NCBI RefSeq assembly: GCF_017876535.1
Contig: NZ_JAGIOF010000001.1
Coordinates: 2,418,001 to 2,482,000 of the forward strand
From: Paeniglutamicibacter kerguelensis
Lineage (GTDB): Bacteria > Actinomycetota > Actinomycetes > Actinomycetales > Micrococcaceae
Direction: 5' to 3'
DNA length: 64,000 nucleotides
Positions 36,262-45,549 of the stretch are shown here, piece by piece. A program made the translations under genes and the position numbers. Numbering within the stretch: the stretch's first letter is position 1; every line of letters starts with the position of its first letter. The notes beneath the pieces are model-generated. The model saw only the letters and a program-made list of their open reading frames with translations, had not been told where the DNA came from and searched no databases.

Positions 36262-37122
36262 CTAGGAAAGGTCGGGAATCCCGACGGCCCTGCTGCCGGT
36301 TCCGGCGGCCAGGATGCGCCGCAGCATCTCCGGGGCCGTGGTGTTCTCCCCCAGCAGGTTTGTCTTGCCCGTGCCGTGGTAGTCCGAGGAACCGGTGACA
36401 ATCAGGTTGTGCCGTTCGGCGAGCGCCCGCAAGTACTTGCGGCCCTCCTCGGGATTGTCCCGGTGCTCGATCTCCAGGCCCAGCAATCCCGCCTCGATCA
36501 TCTCCTTGTAGGTTTCCTCCCCCACGATGCGCCCGCGCGCGGAGGCGACGGGGTGGGCGAAGACCGGCACGCCGCCCGCCTCGCGCACCAGCCGCACCGC
36601 GGTCACCGGGTCCATTGCGTAGTGGCCCACGTAGTAACGGGAGCGCGCGGTGAGCACCTGGGCGAACGCCTCCGTGCGGGTGCGCACCACCCCGGCAGTG
36701 ACAAGCGCATCGGCAATGTGCGGGCGGCCGATCGTGGCTCCCGGCACTGAATGCTTGGAGACCAGCTCCCAGTCCACGGGGTAGTCCTCGGCGAGCAGCT
36801 CGACCATGCGGCGGGCGCGGGTGATGCGCGCATCGCGGGCCTTCTCGATCTCCTCGAGCAGCCCGAGGTGCGCCGGGTCGTGCAGGTAGCTGAGTAGGTG
36901 CACACTGATGCCGCGGTCGGTCTTGCAGGAGATTTCCATGCCCGGGACCAGCCCGATGCCCAGCTCCAGCGCCCTTGCGGAGGCATCCGCCCAGCCGGCG
37001 GTCTGGTCGTGGTCGGTCAACGCCACCACATCGAGCCCCGCGGCAGCCGCCGCGGTGACCAGGTCGGCGGGAGACTCGGTCCCGTCGGAAATGTGTGAGT
37101 GTGTGTGAAGATCGATCCGCAT
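36262..37122 (-). CDS. PHP-domain phosphoesterase
   Basis: 286-residue metal-dependent phosphoesterase of the YciV/RnaAM type. Metal-binding motifs are DLHTHSHISDG near residue 4, ALTDHDQTAGW near residue 35, GMEISCK and SSDYHG near residue 250. Family members act on nucleoside 3',5'-bisphosphates or short RNA 5' ends; which one is not shown. TAGGCT lies 7 bases before the ATG at 37122, consistent with leaderless transcription. A longer frame reaching 38943 crosses the opposite-strand aminopeptidase gene and is a shadow. Confidence 0.9.
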   Translation of the reverse strand: MRIDLHTHSHISDGTESPADLVTAAAAAGLDVVALTDHDQTAGWADASARALELGIGLVPGMEISCKTDRGISVHLLSYLHDPAHLGLLEEIEKARDARITRARRMVELLAEDYPVDWELVSKHSVPGATIGRPHIADALVTAGVVRTRTEAFAQVLTARSRYYVGHYAMDPVTAVRLVREAGGVPVFAHPVASARGRIVGEETYKEMIEAGLLGLEIEHRDNPEEGRKYLRALAERHNLIVTGSSDYHGTGKTNLLGENTTAPEMLRRILAAGTGSRAVGIPDLS

Positions 37123-37338
37123 AACACTCAGCCTAGTCCTTGCCCGCGCTTCGGCGCTGTTTGGGCCCGGCGGTTCCTCCGCCGACGAAAGGGGCGCACC
37201 TACGCGCCGGGTTTGCGCCTCGGCCCACCGGGGGTTTGCCGTGCCGGGCACAGGGCGGCGGGAGTTCTTTCCCACACCCGGCTCCGCTCTGCGCTGAGCG
37301 CCTTGGCACATGTCGTCGCGCTTTGAGACGATTGGACC

Positions 37339-38889
37339 ATGAGCACTGATGCAACCACCACCACCGGCAGCGACCAGCCCCTCGAGGAGCGCGTGAACAA
37401 CCGTTCGCAGCGCCCGTCCTCCGAGGCATTCAAGACCTTCATGGCCTCCTCCTGGGCGCCCGACACCTCCGAGCTTCCCGGCGCCGACGGGGTTGCCCCG
37501 TACGCGGCGGCCCGCCGCGCGGCCGTTTCCGCACGGTTCCCCGGCGAGCGCCTTGTCATCCCGGCCGGACCGCTGAAGGTCCGCTCGAACGACACCGACT
37601 ACCGCTTCCGCCCACACTCGGGCTTCGCCCACCTGACCGGCCTGGGCCTCGACCACGAACCCGACGCGGTGCTCGTCATGGAACCGACCGACGAAGGAGC
37701 GGGCGACAACGGTTCCAACCACAACGCCACGCTCTACTTCTCCCCCATGGCCGGCCGCGACACCGAGGAGTTCTACTCCAACGCCCGCACCGGCGAATTC
37801 TGGATCGGCCCCCGCCCCACCCTGGGCCTGCTGCAGGCACGCCTCGGCCTGCCCACCGCCGACCTGACGCAACTTGAGGTTGCGATCACCAAGAACGCCG
37901 GCGTCGTCGAGCTCGGCGGCATGCGCGTCCGCCTGCTGCGCGACGTCGACATGAACTGCGACGCGCTGGTCGACACCTCCCGCATCAACACCGGCGTGGA
38001 CCTCGAGGTCTCCGACTCGCTGGACGGCGAACTGACCGAGGCCCTGTCCGAGATCCGCCTGGTGAAGGACGCCTGGGAAATCGACGAAATGAAGAAGTCC
38101 GTCGCGGCGACCATCAACGGCTTCCACGACGTGGTCCGCTCCCTGGACCGCGCGCTCACCCACCCGCGCGGCGAACGCGTCGTCGAGGGCGCCTTCTTCG
38201 CCCGCGCCCGCGAGGAGGGCAACGACCTGGGCTACGACACCATCGCCGCCTCCGGCAACAACGCGACGGTCCTGCACTGGATCAACAACAACGGCACCGT
38301 CAACGACGGCGAGCTGCTGCTTCTCGATGCCGGCGTCGAGGCCGAGTCCCTCTACACCGCCGACGTGACCCGCACTCTGCCGGTCAACGGCACCTACACC
38401 GACGTGCAGCGCAAGATCTACCAGGCGGTGCTCGACGCGGCCGACGCCGCGTTCGCCGTCGCCAAGCCCGGCACCAAGTTCCGCGACCTGCACGGCGCTG
38501 CCATCAAGGTGCTCGCCGAGAACCTCGACGCGTGGGGCCTGCTGCCCGTGTCGCTCGAGGAGGCGCTCTCCCCCGAGGGACAGCAGCACCGCCGCTGGAT
38601 GCCGCACGGCACCAGCCACCACCTGGGCCTCGACGTGCACGACTGCGCGCAGGCCAAGGCCGAGCTCTACCTGGACGGCGTGCTGGAGGAGGGCATGGTC
38701 TTCACCATCGAGCCGGGCCTGTACTTCAAGAACGAGGACCTTGCCGTGCCGGAGGAATACCGCGGCATCGGCGTGCGCATCGAGGACGACGTGCTCATCA
38801 CGGCCGACGGCTGCGTGAACCTCTCGGCCGCGTTGCCGCGCACCCCGGAGGCCGTCGAGGCCTGGATGGCGGAGATCCGCAACAGCTAG
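37339..38889 (+). CDS. pepP: Aminopeptidase P family protein (Xaa-Pro aminopeptidase)
   Basis: 516-residue dinuclear metallopeptidase that removes N-terminal residues preceding proline. It has the N-terminal aminopeptidase P domain (RRAAVSARFPGERLVIPAG, DYRFRPHSGFAHLTG) and a pita-bread catalytic domain from about residue 235. Metal ligands: DAGVEAESLYTADVTRT, HGTSHHLGLDVHD, TIEPGLYF and GVRIEDDVLIT. Slightly longer than the E. coli enzyme because of a 40-residue N-terminal extension. Followed by a strong terminator. Confidence 0.93.
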   Translation: MSTDATTTTGSDQPLEERVNNRSQRPSSEAFKTFMASSWAPDTSELPGADGVAPYAAARRAAVSARFPGERLVIPAGPLKVRSNDTDYRFRPHSGFAHLTGLGLDHEPDAVLVMEPTDEGAGDNGSNHNATLYFSPMAGRDTEEFYSNARTGEFWIGPRPTLGLLQARLGLPTADLTQLEVAITKNAGVVELGGMRVRLLRDVDMNCDALVDTSRINTGVDLEVSDSLDGELTEALSEIRLVKDAWEIDEMKKSVAATINGFHDVVRSLDRALTHPRGERVVEGAFFARAREEGNDLGYDTIAASGNNATVLHWINNNGTVNDGELLLLDAGVEAESLYTADVTRTLPVNGTYTDVQRKIYQAVLDAADAAFAVAKPGTKFRDLHGAAIKVLAENLDAWGLLPVSLEEALSPEGQQHRRWMPHGTSHHLGLDVHDCAQAKAELYLDGVLEEGMVFTIEPGLYFKNEDLAVPEEYRGIGVRIEDDVLITADGCVNLSAALPRTPEAVEAWMAEIRNS

Positions 38890-38944
38890 TCTCCCCCGCC
38901 GCAGCCCCCGCAAGGGGCTGCGGCACCGGCGGGCATGGCACAAA

Positions 38945-39002
38945 AAACGGCCCGGGCCTTTCCCTGCTTCTCATTCGAGAGCGGGAAAGACCCGGGCCGT
39001 TT
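38945..39002. terminator. Terminator between pepP and the stress-protein gene
   Basis: Long stem AAACGGCCCGGG-CTTTCCC pairing with GGGAAAG-CCCGGGCCGTTT (one mismatch) between convergent genes; AAAAAA on the left side serves as a T-run for the minus strand. Confidence 0.8.
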
Positions 39003-39019
39003 GCCGTTGAGCGCCGAAC

Positions 39020-39952
39020 CTAGTGGCGCGGGCCGGCTTCGCTGTTGGTTTCACTGCCGGTTTCTTTTTCGGTGCCCTGGGCCGGCGCTTCTTCATCGGC
39101 GCTTTCGGCCACTGCCGGCTCCGCCGCGGGTGCCACGGCATCGGCCGCGGTTGCCTCCGGGGCTGGCGACTCGGGGGCGGTGGCCTCGGGAGCTGGCGAC
39201 TCAGGAGCGGCGGGCGCCTGGGCGGCTGCGGGGGCATCGGCCACGGGAGCCTGTGCGGCCGCCGGAGCGGCTAGAACTCCCGGCTGGACGCGGATGCCGA
39301 ACTGCGGGCGGCCGTCGGGAAGATCGGAATAGGAGCCCGACGGGGCCGGGGCGGCCGGGGCCTGCCCGGTGCCCGGGACCACGGGTGCCTGCGGCTGGGC
39401 TGGCGCCGGCGGCTGCACGGGGACCGCATGGATGCCGACCCCGGCGTCGGCGGCCCCGCGGCTCATCGGAAGCTTGGCCGCAAGCGCGCGGGCGGCGTGG
39501 GCGTGCGAGAAGTCGACGACCACGTCGTAGCTGGTGGCCAGCACCTGGGACTGGGAGGCGAAGTCGCGCTTGCCCCGGCGGAAGGAATAGCCCACCACGG
39601 CCACGATCAGCCAGATCGCGATGCCCAGGCCCACCGAGGACAGGATCTGCGCCCACGCATCGCTGGTCGGGTTGAAGATCGACAGGATCAACCCCACAAA
39701 CACGCCGAACATGGCGCCCTGCGCCGCACCGGCGGCCGCGACCTTCGGGTAACTGAGCTTCGCCGTGACGCGCTCGACGCTCTTGAGGTCGTTGCCGACG
39801 ATCGTGATGTTGCTGACCGGGAAGTCGTTGTCGGCCAGGTAGTCGACGATTTTCTGCGCGTCGAGGTAGGAGTCGTAACGCCCCAGGAGTTCACCGCGCG
39901 GCAAACCGAGCGAGTTCGAGTGGGTCTGGGAAGCACCAAGTGGGGATGACAT
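39020..39952 (-). CDS. General stress protein-like membrane protein with Pro/Ala tail
   Basis: 310-residue protein. Residues 15-90 resemble the general-stress 17M/YflT domain (LGRYDSYLDAQKIVDYLAD, ITIVGNDLKSVERVTAKL). Two hydrophobic helices follow (AAQGAMFGVFVGLILSIF and VGLGIAIWLIVAVVGYSF). The C-terminal 170 residues are Pro/Ala/Glu-rich with repeats of ESPAPEATA, probably disordered. ATG at 39952 is used, with CACAAT 6 bases before it; a frame from 40036 lacks support. Divergent from the MgtE-N gene. Function unknown. Confidence 0.8.
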   Translation of the reverse strand: MSSPLGASQTHSNSLGLPRGELLGRYDSYLDAQKIVDYLADNDFPVSNITIVGNDLKSVERVTAKLSYPKVAAAGAAQGAMFGVFVGLILSIFNPTSDAWAQILSSVGLGIAIWLIVAVVGYSFRRGKRDFASQSQVLATSYDVVVDFSHAHAARALAAKLPMSRGAADAGVGIHAVPVQPPAPAQPQAPVVPGTGQAPAAPAPSGSYSDLPDGRPQFGIRVQPGVLAAPAAAQAPVADAPAAAQAPAAPESPAPEATAPESPAPEATAADAVAPAAEPAVAESADEEAPAQGTEKETGSETNSEAGPRH

Positions 39953-40143
39953 GCTTCCATTGTGCACGCTCTCGGCCCCCGGCCGCCCGCTTGATCGCTC
40001 AAGGTGAAAGACAAATGTCGCGCCGGGCAGCGGCACGCGCCCGTGGCACGCCCCGTGGCACGCCGCACGGAAGCCGCCGCCCGGTGTCCGTGCGGGTGAC
40101 GCCGTATGTGCTCCCCGCTTCGCTAGGCAGTAGCCTAGAGAGC

Positions 40144-41442
40144 GTGAGCAGCAATTCTTCGAAGGTCTTCATTGCACGGTTGTTGGGCCTGGACGTGTTC
40201 GACCCGCTGGGCGACCGCTTGGGCAGGCTGCGCGACGTCGTTGTCATTTCGCGCTCGCTCACCAAACCCGCCCAGTGCGTCGGCGTGGTCGTCGAGGTCC
40301 CCGGCAAGCGCCGCGTGTTCGTCCCGATGACCCGCATCACTGCGATGGAGTCGGGCCAGATCATCTGCTCCGGCCTGGTGAACATGCGCCGCTTCCAGCA
40401 GCGCGGCGCCGAGATCCTCGTCGCCGCCGAGCTTTTCGACCGCCGCGTCCTGTTCGCCGACGGCAGCGGCCACGCCGTCGTGGAGGACATCGGGCTCAGC
40501 CAGGAACGCGGCGGGGACTGGATCATCTCCGACTACTTCGTGCGCCGCGGCGAACACGCCAGCGGAATCCTTGGCCTGCGCCGCTCGCGCGGGGAACGCC
40601 TGTTGGTGCCCTGGAACGCCATCATCCACACCGCCCTGCACGAACCGCAGGCCGCCACCACCTACGTTGCCGCGCACGACGAAATGAAGCCCGCCGACTT
40701 CGCCGACGCGCTGCACGAAATGAACGACAAGCGCCGCGTCGAGGTTGCCTCCGAGCTGCAGGATGACCGCCTGGCGGACGTCCTGCAGGAAATGCCCGAC
40801 GACGAACAGGTGCAGATCCTCTCCGCCCTGGGCATGGAACGCGCGGCCGACGTGCTTGAGGAAATGGACCCCGACGACGCCGCCGACCTGCTCTCCGAGC
40901 TCAGCGAGGACACCAAGCACGCACTGCTCGAACTCATGGAGCCCGAGGAAGCCCGCGACGTGCGCCGCCTGCTCGAGTACGCCGAGGGCACCGCCGGGTC
41001 CATGATGACCCCGGTGCCGGTGATCCTCTCCCCCGAGGCAACCGTCGCCGAGGCGCTGGCCTCGGTGCGCCGCGAGGAGCTGAGCCCCGCGCTGGCCTCC
41101 ACGGTGTACGTGACCCGCCCGCCGCTGGAGACCCCCACGGGGCGTTACCTGGGCGCCGTGCACATCCAGGCGCTGCTGCGCACCCCGCCGCCGGAGTCGC
41201 TGGGCAACATCCTGGACACCCACCTGGCGCCGATCTCCGACATGGCCGACGTGCCGGAGGTCGCCCGCACGCTTGCCACCTACAACCTCACCTCGCTCGG
41301 CGTCGTCAACGACGCCGGCCGCCTGGTCGGCGCGGTCACCGTCGATGACGTGCTGGACCACCTGCTGCCCGAGGACTGGCGCACCCACGACGACCACACC
41401 GCCAAGAACCCACCGGCGAAGAACGGAGACACCCATGGCTGA
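40144..41442 (+). CDS. Soluble MgtE N-domain / CBS protein with PRC-barrel start
   Basis: 432-residue protein with a PRC-barrel-like N-terminus (about 5-75, FDPLGDRLGRLRDVVV), an MgtE intracellular N-domain (about 180-280: EMPDDEQVQILSAL, EMDPDDAADLLSEL, LLEYAEGTAGSMMTP) and a CBS pair (about 285-410). No membrane part follows, so it is not a complete MgtE channel but a probable magnesium- or nucleotide-sensing regulator. GTG at 40144 has TAGCCT 7 bases upstream. Its 3' end overlaps the DUF1003 gene. Confidence 0.9.
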   Translation: MSSNSSKVFIARLLGLDVFDPLGDRLGRLRDVVVISRSLTKPAQCVGVVVEVPGKRRVFVPMTRITAMESGQIICSGLVNMRRFQQRGAEILVAAELFDRRVLFADGSGHAVVEDIGLSQERGGDWIISDYFVRRGEHASGILGLRRSRGERLLVPWNAIIHTALHEPQAATTYVAAHDEMKPADFADALHEMNDKRRVEVASELQDDRLADVLQEMPDDEQVQILSALGMERAADVLEEMDPDDAADLLSELSEDTKHALLELMEPEEARDVRRLLEYAEGTAGSMMTPVPVILSPEATVAEALASVRREELSPALASTVYVTRPPLETPTGRYLGAVHIQALLRTPPPESLGNILDTHLAPISDMADVPEVARTLATYNLTSLGVVNDAGRLVGAVTVDDVLDHLLPEDWRTHDDHTAKNPPAKNGDTHG

Positions 41443-42085
41443 GAAACGCCACTCAGGCAGCGGGCTGGACACCCCGATGAGCGCCCGAGACCGCTTCTTC
41501 CCGCGTTTCTCCCCCGACCCGGACGCCTTCGGTTCCAGCACCGAGAAGTTCGCGCGCTTCATGGGAACCCCGCAGTTCCTGCTCTACATGAGCATTTTCT
41601 GCGTGTTCTGGCTCATCTGGAACACCTGGGCGCCGGTGGCGTGGCGCTTCGACTCCGCCGCCCTGGGCTTCACCGCGCTGACCCTCATGCTCTCGCTGCA
41701 GGCCTCCTATGCGGCCCCGCTGCTGCTGCTGGCCCAGAACCGGCAGGATGACCGGGACAAGGTCTCCCTGTCCGACGACCGCGGCCGGGCCGAACGCAAC
41801 CTCGCCGACACCGAATACCTCACCCGCGAACTCGCCGCGCTGCGCATCGCCCTGCGCGACGTCGCCACCCGCGACTACGTGCGCTCCGAACTGCGATCGG
41901 TGCTCGAGGAACTGTTGGAGACCGCCGACGGCGAGGAGCTGAAGCTGCGCGCCAAGAACCCCAAGCGCCGCGACCGCACCTCCACGAACACCGGGCTCAT
42001 CCCCCAGGTTGCCAAGGCCCCCAAGCGGGCGGACAGGCAAGACAAGCAACAAGGCAAACAAACAGAGAAGAACCAGCCCTCATGA
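41435..42085 (+). CDS. DUF1003 membrane protein
   Basis: 216-residue protein with two membrane helices (FLLYMSIFCVFWLIWNTWAP and ALTLMLSLQASYAAPLLLLAQ) followed by RQDDRDKVSLSDDRGRAERN, the DUF1003 signature. The C-terminus is basic and hydrophilic. ATG at 41435 has GGAGAC 4 bases upstream and overlaps the previous gene by 8 bases; its own stop overlaps the Mrp ATG. Function unknown, but adjacency to an MgtE N-domain protein is recurrent in actinobacteria. Confidence 0.9.
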   Translation: MAEKRHSGSGLDTPMSARDRFFPRFSPDPDAFGSSTEKFARFMGTPQFLLYMSIFCVFWLIWNTWAPVAWRFDSAALGFTALTLMLSLQASYAAPLLLLAQNRQDDRDKVSLSDDRGRAERNLADTEYLTRELAALRIALRDVATRDYVRSELRSVLEELLETADGEELKLRAKNPKRRDRTSTNTGLIPQVAKAPKRADRQDKQQGKQTEKNQPS

Positions 42086-43191
42086 GCATCGAGCCACGGC
42101 TCCTTGAAGCACTCTCCGCGGTCCAAGACCCCGAGCTGCGCCGCCCCATCACCGAACTGGGCATGGTCGAGTCCGCGGTCCTCGAAAACGGCACGGCGCG
42201 GGTCAAGATCCTCCTCACCATCGCCGGCTGCCCGCTGCGCTCCACCATCGAAAACGACGCCACGGCCGCACTGGCGACCCTGCCGGAGGTCGGCTCCGTG
42301 GAGCTGGAGCTCGGGGTGATGGGCCCCGAGCAGCGTGCGGCGCTCCGCGAGTCGCTCAAGGGCCGCGCCGTGCCCTTCGGCGACCCCTCCTCACTGACCC
42401 GGGTCATCGGCATCGCCAGCGGCAAGGGCGGGGTCGGCAAGTCCTCGCTGACCGCCAACCTGGCCTGCGCCATGGCCGCCGACGGGCTACGCGTGGGCCT
42501 CATCGATGCCGACGTGCACGGCTTCTCCATCCCCGGACTGCTCGGCATCCCCGGTGCCAAGCCCACCCGCGTGGACGATATGATCCTGCCTCCGGTCGCC
42601 CACGGGGTGAAGGTCATTTCCATCGGCATGTTTGTCGACGACAACAAGCCGGTGATCTGGCGCGGACCGATGCTGCACCGCGCCCTTGAACAGTTCCTCA
42701 CCGACGTGCACTTCGGGGACCTCGACGTGCTGCTGCTGGATTTGCCCCCGGGAACCGGTGACATCGCCATCTCCGTCTCCCAGCTGCTTCCCGGCTCCGA
42801 GCTGGTGGTCCTCACGACCCCGCAGGCGGCGGCCGCCCAGGTCGCCGAGCGCGCCGGCGCCATCGCCGTCCAGACGGGCCAGAAGGTCGTCGGCGTCATT
42901 GAAAACATGAGCTGGCTGCAGCTGCCCGACGGCTCCACCATGGAGCTCTTCGGCTCCGGCGGCGGCAGGCAGCTCAGCGAACGCCTCACGGCAACCCTCG
43001 GCGCGGAGGTCCCGCTGCTGGGGCAGGTCCCGCTGGACCCGCTGCTGCGCGCAGGGGGCGATGCGGGGCTGCCGCTGGTGCTCTCGCACCCCGGCTCACC
43101 CGCGGCGGCGCAGATCACCGCGATCGCCCGTTCCCTCTCGCACCGCCCGCGGGGGCTGGCCGGCATGAAACTCTCGGTCTCCCCCGGCTAA
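42082..43191 (+). CDS. mrp: Mrp/NBP35 family iron-sulfur carrier ATPase
   Basis: 369-residue P-loop ATPase of the ApbC/Mrp family, which carries or assembles Fe-S clusters. An N-terminal MIP18/DUF59-like domain (about 1-95) precedes the deviant Walker A GIASGKGGVGKSSLTANLA near residue 110. LDLPPGTGDIAISVSQ, VIENMSW and WRGPMLHRALEQFL are present. The C-terminal CxxC found in many Mrp proteins is missing, so cluster binding is not evident. ATG overlaps the DUF1003 stop (ATGA). Confidence 0.93.
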   Translation: MSIEPRLLEALSAVQDPELRRPITELGMVESAVLENGTARVKILLTIAGCPLRSTIENDATAALATLPEVGSVELELGVMGPEQRAALRESLKGRAVPFGDPSSLTRVIGIASGKGGVGKSSLTANLACAMAADGLRVGLIDADVHGFSIPGLLGIPGAKPTRVDDMILPPVAHGVKVISIGMFVDDNKPVIWRGPMLHRALEQFLTDVHFGDLDVLLLDLPPGTGDIAISVSQLLPGSELVVLTTPQAAAAQVAERAGAIAVQTGQKVVGVIENMSWLQLPDGSTMELFGSGGGRQLSERLTATLGAEVPLLGQVPLDPLLRAGGDAGLPLVLSHPGSPAAAQITAIARSLSHRPRGLAGMKLSVSPG

Positions 43192-43229
43192 ACCAGGTCT
43201 CCCCCGGCGGGCCCCGCCCCGGAAGCCAA

Positions 43230-43279
43230 AAAAGGTGGAGGCCGCAACCCCCGTTCGGGAATTGCGGCCTCCACCTTTT
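43230..43279. terminator. Terminator between mrp and tatB
   Basis: Perfect 18-base stem (AAAAGGTGGAGGCCGCAA and its complement) with a 14-base loop and A/T tails on both sides, between convergent genes. Confidence 0.85.
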
Positions 43280-43322
43280 GCCACATCACGCTTCTGCCAC
43301 ATCACGCTTTTGCCACATCGCG
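43280..43322. repeat. 16-base tandem repeat, 2.7 copies
   Basis: GCCACATCACGCTTCT (43280-43295), GCCACATCACGCTTTT (43296-43311) and GCCACATCGCG (43312-43322) abut the mrp terminator. No coding role. Confidence 0.85.
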
Positions 43323-43351
43323 TCCCGTGCTGCCGCGCCGGTAGCGGTCAG

Positions 43352-43729
43352 CTACGTAGCTTCCAGGTCGAACGGCGCCGGCTCGTTCGGCGCCAGGCGC
43401 TTCACCTGCACCGTCGCGACGGCACGCTGGTGGATGGCAGCAGGTTCCTTGACAGCGCTGGCCGCGTCCTCGAAGTCGTCAAGCAGCGCTTCCTTGATGA
43501 TCCGCCGCGGGTCGTACTGCCGGGGATCAAGCTTTTTCCAGTCCATGTCGACGATGTCGTCGCCGACCTCTTCGCGCAGCTGCTCCTTCGCGCCGGTGGC
43601 CATGCGGCGCAACTCCTTGACAAGTCGCGCTAGCTGGGCCGCGTATTCCGGGAGTTTTTCGGGTCCCAAAATGACAACGGCCAGTATGGCCAACACCAGC
43701 AACTCACTACCATTGATTCCCAGAAACAC
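43352..43729 (-). CDS. tatB: Sec-independent translocase protein TatB
   Basis: 125-residue single-pass protein of the Tat export system. The N-terminal helix GINGSELLVLAILAVVILGPEKLP and following amphipathic helix YAAQLARLVKELRRMA are diagnostic, and the family keeps the glutamate near position 8. The rest is acidic and variable. GTG at 43729 has TAGTCT 6 bases upstream, suggesting its own leaderless promoter, although it follows the anti-sigma gene by only 42 bases. Confidence 0.93.
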   Translation of the reverse strand: MFLGINGSELLVLAILAVVILGPEKLPEYAAQLARLVKELRRMATGAKEQLREEVGDDIVDMDWKKLDPRQYDPRRIIKEALLDDFEDAASAVKEPAAIHQRAVATVQVKRLAPNEPAPFDLEAT

Positions 43730-43771
43730 CCTAGTAGACTACCTGCTTTCGTTGCATCATTTGGCCACTGC

Positions 43772-44692
43772 CTAGTCGAAGTCCAAAACCATGAGTCTGG
43801 ACAGCCCGCGCATCAGGCGTTCTCCCAGCTCCTCGGGACTGGCATCAAGCCCGACGGATTGCGTGTGTTCGCCGACGACCAGGCGTTGCAGCAGCCCTTC
43901 AACATCCTTCTTCGCGAGGTTCGACGTGATCGTGTAATCGACATCGTCCATGCTCAGCGTGGCTTTGCCCTTGCCGAAACTGACAGCTGCCGCCGCCTTG
44001 GCACCGAGCCTTCGCCCCAGCTCCGTCAGGGGGCCCTCGGTGGCTGCGGCGGACGCCGCATTGGCCGCCGCATGCTCCGGGGCAGCCAGGATGCCCGTCG
44101 CCAGCGGACCTCCCGCCAGTTTCCGCACCTCGGTCACACCGAGTTCATGTTTGCCGTTTTTCATCACCAGGTGGACCGCGGCGTTTCCGCCGGACCGGGT
44201 TCCGGTGGCAGACGCCAGGTGGAAACCTCCCGAGTCGACAACGGGGCAGGTCCAGCCCGCCTCGCGCAATTCATCGAGTTCGCCTTCTCCAAGGTGCGTG
44301 GCCGTTGCGTTCCAGGAACCGGTGGGATCGTGTTGCGCCGCGGACGCGACTCCGGGGGCCCCCAGCGACCAGGAGAGGCCCATCAAGGCTCCGACCATCG
44401 CCAAGATGCCCAGAAGCGCAACGACCGGAATCCATGGGCGGAAATGTGAGTTGCGGTGGTGTGCATTGGAGTCCCCTACCGTGCCGGAACTGCTCAGCAG
44501 GGTTTGCGCGGTGAGAGGCGGCCGTGGGATCCCGGCCTGGCTGTTCCACTGCGGGAGAGTCCTCGGCATGGCAGACTGGAGCGCTTCCCAGCACCTCAGG
44601 CATCGATGCACATGTCTTTCGATGCTGCGGCGCTTCTTCGCGTCCAGCTCACCGGCGAGATACGCACGGATCCACTCTTGTTGTGAATGCAT
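43772..44692 (-). CDS. Zinc-finger anti-sigma factor (zf-HC2, RseA-like)
   Basis: 306-residue membrane anti-sigma factor. The cytoplasmic N-terminus contains the ZAS motif HVHRCLRC (H-x3-C-x2-C) near residue 27-34. A membrane helix follows (WIPVVALLGILAMVGALMG, about residue 87-106). The outer part (about 120-306) is larger than in most ZAS proteins and resembles a sensor region. It starts 3 bases after the ECF sigma stop, so the two are cotranscribed and presumably interact. Confidence 0.88.
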   Translation of the reverse strand: MHSQQEWIRAYLAGELDAKKRRSIERHVHRCLRCWEALQSAMPRTLPQWNSQAGIPRPPLTAQTLLSSSGTVGDSNAHHRNSHFRPWIPVVALLGILAMVGALMGLSWSLGAPGVASAAQHDPTGSWNATATHLGEGELDELREAGWTCPVVDSGGFHLASATGTRSGGNAAVHLVMKNGKHELGVTEVRKLAGGPLATGILAAPEHAAANAASAAATEGPLTELGRRLGAKAAAAVSFGKGKATLSMDDVDYTITSNLAKKDVEGLLQRLVVGEHTQSVGLDASPEELGERLMRGLSRLMVLDFD

Positions 44693-44695
44693 GCC

Positions 44696-45325
44696 TTAGC
44701 GGACTCCCGGGATCGGCCGCCGGATCTTGGGCAACCCCACGGTTGCCGATGGTCGGACAGCGGGATTTCGGTGGGCAAGCTTTTCGCGAAGCATCGCCCG
44801 TCCGCGGTGAATGCGCGATCGGACCGTGCCAAGCTTGACGTCCAGCGCATCGGACACTTCCTCGTAGGAGAGCCCCTCCAGGTCGCACAGGACGATGGCT
44901 GCACGGAATTCCGGGGACAGTCCGTCGAGCGCTGCTTGCACGTCGACATCCAGGTTGTTGTATTCGAAGCTGCGCTCCGGGCCGGGAGCCGTTCCGGGCA
45001 GCTTCGCCTCGGCTTCCTCGCCCAGTCCGTCAAAGCGGATGCGGGACTTGCGGCGCGCCTGGTCCAGGAACAGGTTGGTGGTGATGCGGTGCAGCCACCC
45101 GCCGATGGTTCCCGGGGTGAATGTATGCAGGGAGCGGAAGACCCTCACGAATGTTTCCTGCGCCAGGTCCTCTGCATCCTGCCGGTTGCCGGTCAACCGG
45201 TATGCGAGGCGGTAAACCCGGGGGGAATGATCCCTCACGATCTCATCCCATGTGGGAACCTCAAACGCACCGAGCTCGTCGGTGGAGCTGGGGTTGCTGG
45301 CCAAGGTCGGATTCGTTGCGTTCAC
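44696..45325 (-). CDS. sigE: ECF-family RNA polymerase sigma factor (SigE type)
   Basis: 209-residue ECF sigma factor. Region 2 contains DAEDLAQETFVRVFRSL, and region 4 contains LSYEEVSDALDVKLGTVRSRIHRGRAMLRE. Gene order (divergent O-methyltransferase, sigma, anti-sigma, tatB) matches the mycobacterial sigE-rseA-htrA-tatB locus except that htrA is absent, supporting the SigE assignment. GTG at 45325 is used. Likely controls an envelope-stress regulon and possibly itself; I see no unambiguous -35 GGAAC site. Confidence 0.9.
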   Translation of the reverse strand: MNATNPTLASNPSSTDELGAFEVPTWDEIVRDHSPRVYRLAYRLTGNRQDAEDLAQETFVRVFRSLHTFTPGTIGGWLHRITTNLFLDQARRKSRIRFDGLGEEAEAKLPGTAPGPERSFEYNNLDVDVQAALDGLSPEFRAAIVLCDLEGLSYEEVSDALDVKLGTVRSRIHRGRAMLREKLAHRNPAVRPSATVGLPKIRRPIPGVR

Positions 45326-45549
45326 GGTTTCAATTCTGGCTTAGGCTCCTGAACGAACCCTGTATGCAACCTGTGCCACTCCTACGATTCCAATTCAGCG
45401 GTTGAAGTGGACACACGGGGATAGGATGGGGACATATCGGCACCTCGCGCGGCGGCAGGCAACGGCCGGGCTCTTGAAGCCGCCGTGCCCGCACGATCCG
45501 GGACGACGCCCGCCAACCCACGCTTCTTGAAAAGGACCCCACAACACTC

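Noticed and set aside
36262..38943. 893-codon minus-strand frame
   Set aside because: The PHP protein occupies only its C-terminal third; the rest is antisense to pepP. True start set at 37122.
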